Source: Acanthaster planci (taxonomy: Eukaryota > Echinodermata > Asteroidea > Valvatida > Acanthasteridae). Taken from it: a stretch of 64,000 nt of DNA. The translations under genes were made by a program, and so were the position numbers. The notes beneath the pieces were generated by a model. It ran no database searches and had not been told where the DNA came from. It saw nothing but the letters and a program-made list of their open reading frames with translations. Below, piece after piece: positions 24,301 to 36,300 of the stretch (position 1 is the first letter of the stretch; each line of letters starts with the position of its first letter). The stretch is taken from positions 1,208,149-1,272,148 of the forward strand of contig NW_019091383.1 in the NCBI RefSeq assembly GCF_001949145.1, read 5' to 3'.

Positions 24301-27300
24301 AAAGTAAGTACGTTGATTAGATTCTGAACTTAAGTTGTCATGGAAATAATTTATGTGATGAAAGTGAAAAAAAAACGGTAATTCAGTTCTTTATCCCTTA
24401 CCCTGCCAGAAGCAGCACAGCCCATCAAGTGTAAGTCTGATGCACTTTGACGCACCTGCCTATCAATAGCAGCCAATCAGAGTGGTCATGTAGAGACAAT
24501 GGGAGCTTGTCTCATTGAATAGTGTTTGATCTTGTGGTGATTGGCAACCACAGACTCCCAGGCTGTCTTGCCTTGGGGAGAGTTGACCTGTTGGATCTTG
24601 TTACACTGGGCAGGCAAGCCACTTTGACAAATGATGCAGACTGCATGTGTCTGGCAGGGTTTCTAACCAAAGTAGGCTTGAGGGTTACGGTTACAATTGT
24701 AAATAAACTGGGTTTTTTTTCAGTCCAACTCTGCTTCAGTACCTCATATACTGTATAGTCCAGTTGGAAACTGTCGTTTATGTGACGTACTTGATGAGTT
24801 ACTTTTTTAAGCATGAGTAATTCTGAAATGTTTTTCAGCCACACCTTTAACCCTAACCCCAAGAGTGTACGTAAAATTATTCTGTCTTATTTGTTCTCGT
24901 TGTTTTGTTTCTGTGTTTGTCCAAGTCCATATTTTGTGTTTGTTTGCTCTTACAGTGTTTCTGTACATTTACGTTTTTTTTCCTGTTTAAATTTCGGTGT
25001 GTTAATTCACATTTTGAACTTGAACTTTTAACATGTAATATGTAAATTTAGATTGATATTTTATTCCTGGTTGGCTTAACTTGTGTATTTACATGTAAGA
25101 TTCGTAAAATTTCTTATTGGTTTAAGTCGATTTTAAATTGTTGCTTTTTGATCTAAGGTTTACTTTGCTATGATCATTTTAATGATTTTATTATGTGTAA
25201 AGCACCTAGAATGTCAATTTAGGCGGATTTGGTAGTACACAAGAACTTTTGTTATTATGAAATTGGAGGATTAAGGATTAGTAGCAAGAGCTGTTGTACC
25301 CTCATAATTTTTAGCAAGTGCTTAAAGCCAGATTTTTTTTCTAAAAAGTATGAGTTGACGCTTAAGCTGTAACCTATGCAGTTTTTTGAGAAATGTTATG
25401 CTTACACTCTAGCGAGGTGCATTACCATGTTTTACTTTGCTTGTTTATTGCTTACGTTCCAATGTACCCACACCAGCATGAAGGCTTTTAGGAGCACAGT
25501 TTAATGTCTTTTTGGTTTTGTTCGTCAAGCTTACTGTATATCGCTTGGCTTGTCTAGATTTGACGCCGAGCTTCACAAAGTTCAGCAGGATCTCCACACG
25601 GAGCATCTGGTCAAGGAGAGATTGCAACGAGAGAAGGAAGCCCTACAGAGCGACAATTATATCCTCCGGCAGGAGTTGGAGGTAAAGGACAAATAAATTG
25701 ACTTATTGGCGTCAAACTGAGGAACTAGGGGATTTGGAGTTTTTTGAGAGGTTGGGACGGTCGAAATGTTGAAGTTAACACCTACAGAGATCAAGGGCCA
25801 GGAGGAACATGCTGAGAGTTTCTGTCTTTTATCATGTCACTGACTTTGCCGTTCTACTTAAACGGTACATTTGGGTAAGGAAATTTGTGATTTTTTCCTT
25901 CACTATTGTGACAATAGTTAATACCAGTGGGATGCAGTACCTCAAGGTTTCACGATATTTCACAGCGTTTTGCACTTCACGATAAAACCTCAAGTTACCA
26001 CACGTTTACTTTCGCATTCGTCCATAAACCGCTTTTCTGTAAACTAAACATTATTTGTGGTAGACAGGAACAGGTTAGAAATCAATGGGAAAAGGAAGCT
26101 CCTGTGAGGTACATTATCTGTGTATTTTGAAAGTGGGGACTGATGGGTCAATCCTCGTTTTTGATCAGGGCTCTTCTCTGGGTGAAGACAGGGGAAGTCC
26201 ATAAACTATTTACCCTCGCTGAATGAATAAGTTCTCATCACAAGAAAGGATCAGAGATCAAGCGACTTCAAGGTCTGTTCTTTTTCTTCCAAGGATATCC
26301 GGTCAGACGTGGGCATCAAGGAGAAGCGCATCGAGGAGCTGCGGTGCGAGATGAGCGACCTGTCCTCCCACGGCAGCAAGGAGGTGACGGAGGTGGCGGC
26401 CATCAAGCGCCAGAAGCGGGAGCTGGAAGCCAAGATTGAGGACCAAGAGGAGGAGCTGGACGAGCAGGCTGGCAAAATCCTGCAGCTGGAACAGAGCAAG
26501 CTCAGGCTGGAGATGCAGCTGGAGAAGCAGAAGCAGGCCTCCCAGAAGGAGCTGGAGGCCAAGGATGAGGAGGTGGAAGCATCCAGAAGCACCTTCCAGA
26601 ACAGGGTAAGGGCTCGGAGAGTAGGTAAAGGTGCTTTTAGAAGACTTAGATGGGATATAGACAGGAGAATTGACCTCTTAGAAAGAGCTAGAGGAGGTCA
26701 AGGAATCTAGGAACACCTTCCAGAACAGGTAAGGGCTGATAGAGTAGACAAATACAAAGTAGTGGTGTCTAAAGGTGGGATTTGTAATGGTAACAAAGAC
26801 CTCTCAGTAGGGAATGGAGGAGGTCGAGGAATCTAGGAACATCTTCCAGAACAGGTAAGGTCTGTTAGAGTAGACAAAGACAAAGTAGTAATGCCTATAG
26901 GTGGGATTTGTGATGGTAACAAAGACCTCTCAGTAGGAGCTGGAAGTGAGAGAGGTGCCACTTGACAAGCAGAACTTAGCTCAAATTGATTTGGAGGCTC
27001 AGGATGTGTAGAGAGATGCCACTCAAGACCTTCCATAGTTGGGAAGATGAGGTAGTTTGGGTGGGTATAAAATGATGGACACAGGTTTCGCCTTAATGTA
27101 CCCCTGTGCAGGCAGAGCAAATGTTTGCACTGCTACAAATTAGGATTTGCCTCTCTTTTCCATTTTCTCAGCTGAAACAGCTGGAGAACCAGATAGAGGA
27201 AGACTACAAGGAGCGGCAGAGCCTGATGAGGCAGAAGCGGGACCTGGAGCACAAGCTGGCCGAGCTGCAGGAGCACCCGCGGGCGTCAGACCGCGACACG

Positions 27301-30300
27301 GAGCGGCGGTTGAGGAAAGACCTGAAGAAGACCAAGGCACTGCTGAACGACGCCCAGGTCATGCTAGAGAGGCAGAAGGCCTCGGCACCCAGCAGCTCCA
27401 AGATCAAGCAGCTGAAGAATGAGGTAATGGCCAGACGTGTCTGGGGAGGGGGGGATTCCATGGTATTAATATACAGAGCCAGGATTTCCCGATAACATCT
27501 TCACTACTGGCCCGCGAGATCGGTACAGTCGTGTCCTAACCCATCCATCAACCATGGCTGATCTCCCGTAGTTCTCTGCCTTTTGTACATACCACTTTCA
27601 CCGCTTTGATGGAAAACTGAACACACTGGAAGAAATGAAGTCGGGAAGCAAAATTTCACCCCCCCCTCCTTAAGTTTCATTTTCTGTTTCTTTGAATTGA
27701 TGACGTAAGAATTTTTTGTGGAGCAAATCCAAATGTTTTGGACACAAGCAAAAAAAAATCAGCGTGACTGACGGATTGGGGCTGTGGGGGTCACTGAATA
27801 TGTATGAATTCAAATGCCCCCTTTTTTTCCTTTTGTCTGATGACAAACAGCTGGAGGATTCTCAGTACGCAACCATGGCTGCGGTGAAGGCCCGGCAGAG
27901 CATGGAGAACGAGCTAGCGGAGCTACAGAACCAGCTGGAGGATGTCAGCAGGGCTAAAGCTGAGGTACAGAACTTGCCATTCGTTGGGTACACCTGTCAT
28001 TCTGTACACTTTGTTTTATCCTCGGTTAACCCTTTGTACGCCAGGATCTTTATTTGTAGGGACATCGAAGATTTCTACGCTTGTAGATAAAGTCGGTCAC
28101 ACTCCATGGATTGTGCAAATTGTAGATTGTGCTTTGTAGCTCATTAATGAGAGCTGAGGAGGTACCCATAGTGCATACAACCGGGTTTCATCTGAATGCG
28201 CACAACTGTGTGGGCTTGTCACATTGCAGGAACGTACCTGAGTGTGGGCATATAATGTAAAAAGGGCCAAAGTGTCCATCAGTGACAGTAACCATTCAGA
28301 CCTCCTCTGCTCAGGACGTAGTTAATGAATGGAGCCTGTAGCAAATATGCACTGAGCCGGAGCCCAATTTCTGCCAAGCAGAAAATTACTGCAGAGTCAT
28401 TTTGCGTGTTACAAATCAGCTGAGAACCGCAATCTGGTCATGGGTTTAGAATCACAAGCATAGCGTTCTGTGTCACATTTTGGCTAACTCTGTTCTTGGC
28501 CAGCAAATTTCAGATCTTAGCAAATTTGTCTAACTAATAGCTCAGTGAAATTGACCTTTGTCCTATGCGGGCAGTCTTACAGTCCTGGTATAATTTTGTT
28601 TTTTTTATTTTTTAATTAGGATTGTGCTCCAAAGGGCAATTCCAAATTTAGGATATTGATAAACAGGTCACTTTTTGGGCCGAAATGAAAAAAAATGTTC
28701 AGAGTGAGGCACGCCCTATAGCTACAGCAGAATAGTCAGGCACATTGTTATATGGCCACCGCAGGAAAAAAGCCCATTGCTCCCTGGTATCCCCAGTGTC
28801 TTATGTTAGGCCATGTTTATCTCCTTTCAGGCGGACGAGAAGATCTCCCAGCTGAACCGGGAGAAGAACGATGTCCAGACGAGACAAGAGGACCAGGAGG
28901 AGGACTTCAACGATCTGCTCAAGAAGCACAAGGCGCTGGTGCTGCAGGTAAAGATGCCAAGCGCTAGCTCCCCACTCCCCAGTCCTTTCGTGTTAAGGCA
29001 TGCGATGGCACTCCCACGCCATCGCATGCCTAAAAGCTTCCCGAGAAGTGTGAATAATTGCACACCTGAAACAATTCGTGACACACTCCTTTATAATTAT
29101 ACTTTGCCATTTGTGAGAAAAATGAAACGAAAAGAATCAAACATTAGGCTTACCTAACAGGAATGACAGAATCATTTTTAATTCTCCCGGCGAAACAGTC
29201 GTGTGCGACGGCTCTGTCAGTGTACAATCGTTCAGCACATGTACATGTACACTGTACGTCACTCAGCGCTGCGAGCAAGCATTGCTGCATGCATAATGCT
29301 ACATACACCAGACTGCACTGCGGGCTTGAAGTACACGTCACACACATTGGAAGCGCAAGGGGACGTTTTGTTTCTGGGCTGTAGGGTTATTGCCAGGGTT
29401 GTCAGTATGGTCAGTATCTGTGGTGAGTGAAGAGTTCTTAACTTAAACACCATTGGACGAAACTGAGAGCAGTTGTAGTCACTGGCCAATCAGCCTTCCT
29501 CACACAAAACATGTTCGTGCGCTATGCAAAACTTCGCAACACACTTCGGAAAACTTTGCTCGCAAGTATAGCATAACAGTGAACAAGCATGACTGCTGAT
29601 TGTGTGCTACTTGAGTACTTTTAAGAGGTGGGTGATGGGTGACATCGGGTACAGGGTGGGGTAAGGCGAAAGCAGAGGGAAGGACGTGGTTGTTGAGATG
29701 CTATTAGTCAGTTTGTGAACCAATTAAAATACAGGTAAATGATTCTGTTATATGTGTGAGAGTTTGGGGATCACTAGCCTTTTACTAGCTTTACCGCTGT
29801 GACCATGTTTGGAGTTTTGTTCATTGTGAAATTCTGCATCCTCAAGACAAACCAAAATTATTCAGTTCACATGACTGAGTGTATCATGATTTTTGTACAA
29901 GAATGAACACGACTATTGCAAACCATTTGACAGCTCCGGAACACATGCACTTAAATCGAAATTTAATGGTGGTAGTAAAACATGCTTTTTCCATAGTTTA
30001 AACAGCCCCTTGATAGTCCATGCAGTGCTTGGTGGAGCCATGAGATCACATTACTTTTCGGTCACATTTTCCCAATGAATTCCCTGATTATTCCAAGTGT
30101 TTCGTGGAGATGTCTGCCCTGTAAGTTATTCCCATCACAACGATGGCATTTTTGGAAGAAATCTGGGCTATTACTCAAGTCGACATGCTTTCACAATGCG
30201 TAGTGAGTAGTGAATTCCTTTAAGGTTGAGACTGGAACCAGACCTGTCAATCAGAGTGCGCCACGTAGTGCGTGAAAGCCGCGTTGAGATCACGCCAGCA

Positions 30301-33300
30301 TGGATCGCAGCAGATCTTTTGTGTGTGCAGACACGTAACGCTAATGTTTCCCAATAAAATCTTGTAGATCCAATTTTAAACTTTGCATAATTGGGAGATT
30401 TATTGGAAAAATTAAATGAAGAATTTGATTTATTTCCAATTATTTTATTAAAATCCATTGACAAATTGATAATTCTCAGTTATGTTACCATGTGCAGTGT
30501 ATTATCATAATAGATAGCTTTAAAGTAACCGCCAACACACTTTGATTCAGTCGTCTGTCTACCCAAGTACAAATGAACATATGTACATGTATCTGCAGTG
30601 TCTGTCTTCTCCAGACATAATTTAAACTTGTGTGAAAGCGTGCAAGATATCTGCTTCTGCATAATTTGGCTACCCAAAATATTAATTACACATGTCAAAA
30701 CCTTACAAAGACTCTAATGAAATGTCACAAATTTGGTTGGAACTGGCCCAAGTACAAACCCCTCGTGTGAGCTCTTGAATTGAATGGAATCATGACTATA
30801 CCAGATTGTTCAGCTTGCATCTCAAAATCACACGCCAAGAAAAACTGCACACCTGTAAATTTCTAGGAGTGATTTTTTTTCTCGCACGCCTGCAATTTCC
30901 AAATCACAAGGACTGCCACCCCCACCCCACGCGGTGGAGGGTTCTGTCAAGGTGGCGGGCATTGGTTCTGTATTGTGCCCTTGAATTCTGGTGGCTCCGG
31001 CTCCAATGCCACCAAAGCATGAGATTTTCATCAAGACCATTCTGGATGTTTGGTCCTTTCAGTCTCTACATGTACTTGCTATTGCAGCAGCAAATCAAAG
31101 TTTGCCCTCCTCAAAAAGCAAACCCACCCCTTGATCCTGAGTTTCCTTTCCAACTAGTCTTTGTCTCAGAGGATTTTTTGAAGGGGAGGAGTTGTAAGGT
31201 CAGACTTTTTTTTTTCTTTGAAACAGAGTTCCAATGACCAGGCTAGGGTCAACGACTACATCGTACAGATCAGTGACCTAACGCAAGACAAACATGACCT
31301 GGAAGAGAAGGTAGGTGCTGGTAGTTTTGTCCATTTGAGTACTGATGGCTCTCTGGCCTTGTTCCTGCTCTCCTGCTCGAAAGAATAATATTGAATTTTT
31401 GTTCAAGTACTGTACCTTTTTGCATTTCACTGACTTCTGAGGTTTGACATTCACAGCTGTCTCCGCCGAAGTTTAATGCATTGTTGACTTACCGTCAACC
31501 AAACTTGGGAAGGAAGGCAGAACCTGGGATGGGGCTTTGCCATCAATAGCCAGGTGAAGCACAGCCCTTAGGGCCTGGATCTTCCTGTTATCTTCGAACT
31601 ATGCTACAATAGAGCTGTTACTAATTAGTGAAGCTAGGGTTGTAAATAGCCTGGCCGAATTTAAGTCCCACCCACCTCGGATGAGGTCTGTGGCCATTGT
31701 TTGGTGCCATTCAGCGCACAAGTAGCTACGGTTGATAATATTTGGAGGTTTGCTGACGTCAGGGACAGGACTAAGTTTGTAGTAGCGCCATGTCAGGAGT
31801 CTCGATGATGAGAGCACACTGTCAGAAATGTTGAGTTCTTATACAGTTCTTTTCAGAACTTCACAGACTCACAAAAGACTCACATTTTCTGCAGTTATTC
31901 AAAAACTAACTTTAACCTCTTGCCCCCAGTATTTCCGGAACCGGGCACCTTATATTTGTATGCATAGCTGGGGTGCCCAAATATCGGACAAAAGAACTGG
32001 GCCTTGTAACGAAAGACTGTACTCGAAAAGGAAGACTGAGTTGCTGGGAATTGCCATCATTTTTCAGTTGGCATGAGCGGAGGTAATCCATCATTATTTT
32101 GAAACAGTATACCACTGTTTGTGGTATTCAGTGCCAGCGGATTATCAGCGGGGACAAAAGCGCTCCAGTGCTCCAGCTATGAGGGATACAGTACCGCTGC
32201 ACGCTAATCTAGCCGCATTTGAAAAGATGCCACTGGCATTCAGCAACGCACTGGGCCAATTTGGGAAACAAAGGAAATTATGCAACACCACACAATCTAC
32301 ATGTAGGTTCTCTTTAGTAGATAGCAGGCCTGGCTGAAACACTCAGGCATCAGTGAAGGTTGCCTGTCAGATAAGAGTAGCCACCAGACAGTTATTTGTG
32401 TGGGTGTAAACGTTAAAATGAAGTTATGCATTTTTGAAGAATTTTGAAAACGGAAAATCTTTAAAATCCCCCAGGAACTCATCCTGCACATGCAAATTCC
32501 AGCCGGCAGGAAGTGGTTAAAGTTTAAAGATGGTTATGGGACAAAACTCTTGGTGAACTTATTCTTTCTGGCAAGCTGTCATTTTGAAGAAAACAATAAA
32601 AGAAGGTCACTTCCAACGATGCATCTTAAGAGGCATTTTTGGAAAACTGCCATGAAAAGTGCACACAAGCGTTGACGCAGCATGTGTGCATGCAGTTACT
32701 GCGATTCATCACTTCAGTGTGTGACATCGCGTAGCTTCATTCAACTAAACATGAGAACATGTCCCAGACTCTGAATTCAGGAGCAATTCAAAACGTGACT
32801 CCGCAAGTTGTGATCTGAAATTGAAATCCTGGAATTTTGTTTTATCTCGGAATATATATATATAGTATTCACCGAGCTGAAACTTCATCAGATTTGTTTT
32901 TAGGCACCCTTCTTAAAATTTTGAGTTGTTTTGTTGACCCAAATAAACATAATGCACCAATGACAAATGATTGACTGTACCTCAGATGAGACCAATCAAA
33001 AAAATCAGCATATTGGACATGAACTGGCTGTGGTAAAGGCTAGTTGACCATGGACAAAGCATATCTTTCCACGGCCTAAAACTCTGGACAAAAAAAAACC
33101 CCAATTCTGTATGGCACACCTCTAACAGTTTGAGTGTTATAAGGGTTCCAATTGCTTAGTTGTTGGATGGAGGGACAGTTTCAAACTGGGAGTCGATGAG
33201 GTTTGAGGGGTCAACTTTAACTTGTGCCCTAGATACAGCCTCAAATTCTTTCCATTTTAGAGTCATTTGAAGTTGTTGCCGATCATTTTTTTGCATTTTT

Positions 33301-36300
33301 CAATGCATTCTCTGCAGAGGGTGCACTTTGATGTGCACCTGACTAGCTAGCACCTCTCCTCTCCCTCCAAGAACATTGGCTCCCCCTGTGGGCTCATCAT
33401 CATTGTTCAAACATCAACAACTTGTACCTACACCAACATCTTGCAAAATGCCCTTCCCCGGGTCTGAGCTTGTAACATAACACTTTGTCAACGTTCAGCG
33501 TATACACTAATTAATTAACAAAACACCATGAAGCCAACCGGCTTTTTTCGGAAAGCCCTCGAGTGTGTGACACCTTACACGGCGCACCTCTCAAAGATTG
33601 CCTACGAATGGCAAGGATTCTCCCCAGCTTCAAACCACAAGTCACTCGTACTTTAGACGCTGCTCACTCTCAAAGCAGCCAATCAATACAGGCCAGGCTT
33701 AGTCATTACCGTGCCAACGAAGTGTCGTCTCCACTCCTCCACTTCCGCGTCCGTCCTAAGTCAACAGATACAGGGGGTCCCTGGCACTTTTTTTCCCGCG
33801 CACTCTGTTGACCAAAGACTCTCTCCACGGGCATTTCTAAGTTTGCACAGTTCATACCGTTTGACTAAAAGTCAACAAACGAACAGTTTGCTGAGCACAC
33901 GGCAGTTTTCCTGCCTCAAACAGGTACTCCAAAAATGAGCAGTCAAACACATCCAATTCCATCAGGCTTATTTAGAAAAAGACAGAAAGCCTCCCCAGGA
34001 AATGGATGTATACATGCGTCTGGGGAAATGTTAGTGTTTGAAAAGGAAAATTGAACCAAATATTACAGTAAGCTAAACAAAGAGTTGTCTTTGAGAATCA
34101 AAATGTCAAATAATACATGTACTTTAATATATTTAGAAAACCATGGGAAATAATTTTCAAAGGGCAAAAGTATTTGCCTGAGCATATCAATAAAGCAGTT
34201 CTGCAAGATTTGGCAAAGTTTACCAAATTATTCATCATTGTTGTATGTTAAGTATGAATTTCTACCTGAAATCCCAACCCAAACCTTATGCTTTGAAGAC
34301 TAAATCATGATAGTGAGACCGTTAGCCATTTTTTTTTTAATTGCTGTGGGCTCCAATAACGGCCTTACAAATCGTCAGAAACACGATAGTTGTGAAGAGG
34401 AAATTTTGATATACGAGAGGGAAACCAAGCTCTTCAGCCATAACTGTAGCAGCCAAACTTAATTTAGCATGTTGCCACACTGCCCACTCCAAGCTCAATA
34501 ATATGAGTTGATGACAATGTGAAGCTGAGGTGTAATTAAATTACACCTGTCTGAAACGCAAGGTGCCAACAAATCTATGACATTTAATATTGTGGAGGCG
34601 GGAATGAACAAAAAAATGTTGTTTTGACATTTACATTTAACCCCCTCATAACAACCTGATTTAGGAGTACAGTGCCCACTGCCTATGGGACTCATAAACC
34701 TCTTGGAATAATAGGGCACGGTTGGTTACCCTAGTTTTTTCCCAACATTTTGCCTAATGGAAAGTGACAGCTGTACATGTCAGCACATTGCTTTCAGAAA
34801 ATCCCAGCGGACGAAGACAGGGTTCCTGTTACTTACAGTCCGGTATTTGTTGTTAGCCAAAGTGTTTATCGTGAGATATCTCCGCGTTTGCCCTTTTCAG
34901 GTATTTTTATACAAAAACTGAAATAGCCAAGGTTATGAGTAATGCATGTCAGTTTCTAGGTCGTGAGAGTTCAATTCTGTGTAACTTGAAGCCACCATCT
35001 TTGATCAAACGAATCACTCTTCTCACATTAATAGATGACATCCCTTAATATTCTCTTCTTCTTCCCAGGTCTCGGAGATCCAAAGCAAAATGGAGTTCAT
35101 GACCTCGACCATGGTGGACCGGACTCAGTTGGCAAGGTTAGAAGGCAGAGTACGAGATCTGGATTCCAGGCTGGCTCTGGAGAAGACTACCAGGCAGAAA
35201 TATGAGGTGGGTACAGAGCAACCTGGGTCAAAGGTCACTGGAAAAGAGGGCAGAGAACACAACAGTTGATTGGGAAATGCATGGCTTTAAAAGTTGTAGA
35301 AAAGGAACCGCACTGAATGGAAAGGTTCTTTATGGAGGGTTTCAAACCTTGATTTTATGCTCGGGTTTGAGGCTTCAAGTTTTGTGGATTTAGCCCCCTG
35401 AGCCAAAACTCTACGGCTCAACACAGCTTCACTTTTCTGCTATGGAAACATCAACTTTTCAATGTGAGCCCAAAATGTGGAGCAGTTTTCTTTTGGTTCT
35501 AGCGATAAACCTTAAAAAAAATCATCCTGCAGCCCAAGATGCAGCCGAAGCTAGAGACATTTCAAATCAGGGTCGTTTGCCTTCTGAATTAGGTGGCGAT
35601 GCAGCGAGAACATGTGTGTGATACCAAACTTTGAGAGGCTCGCTGAACAATTCCACCACCAAATCAATCATGAAATATTGAATTCTTTCCTGTAAAAAAA
35701 AAACAGAACCAAGCGGAGAAACTGAAGGAAAACATCGAGAAGATGAGCTCAGAGCACGACCACATGAGCCACAAGGACCAGAAGATGCAGGAGACCGTCC
35801 GTCGATTGCAGAGGGAATTGCGGGAACTGAAGGAGGAGCAGACAGACCGACAGCGGCGAGAGACGGAGGCTAACAAGAAGAAACTGGAACTGGTAAGTCA
35901 AGACTCAAGAGTCACTGTAAGATGGTGGGCCTTCACGTAACAGTAATGGTGGCAACACGATGCGTGCGCTCACTCACATTTGTGACCCACTCCGTGAAAG
36001 TGAGTCTTAAGTTGCCAGAGCCACTTTGGAGTAAAAAGTCCTTCAGAATGATTTTGCACAGTGAAAATCAATAGGAACCCACAGCATTTTTCACCATGGA
36101 GTATCCACTTTCATCAGGATACCAAACTGAGTGATACATCAAAACAAAAAACTCAATTTGCTCTTTCCAATACAAATGCAAACTCAAAAAGACACCCTGG
36201 CGACTTAACCCCTTCGCTCTGGGAGACGGCAAGAGCCGCGGCTTTGTGTGAGAATTAGTGCATACCACACATACAGTCTATTCACCATGCAGCTGCTGGT

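Larger units (their letters stand above)
20771..28830 (+). other. Introns 15-24 (coiled-coil introns)
   Basis: Ten introns of 215-1354 bp. Intron 16 (21229-22581) contains a copy of the inverted-end repeat family D. Introns 15, 17, 18, 19, 21 and 23 show nothing recognisable. Intron 20 (24304-25557) is A/T-rich and unique. Intron 22 (26606-27171) carries the exon-tail tandem array. Intron 24 (27965-28830) has a TTAACCCTTTG word near 28027 that looks like a piggyBac-type end, without a detectable partner. Confidence 0.75.
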
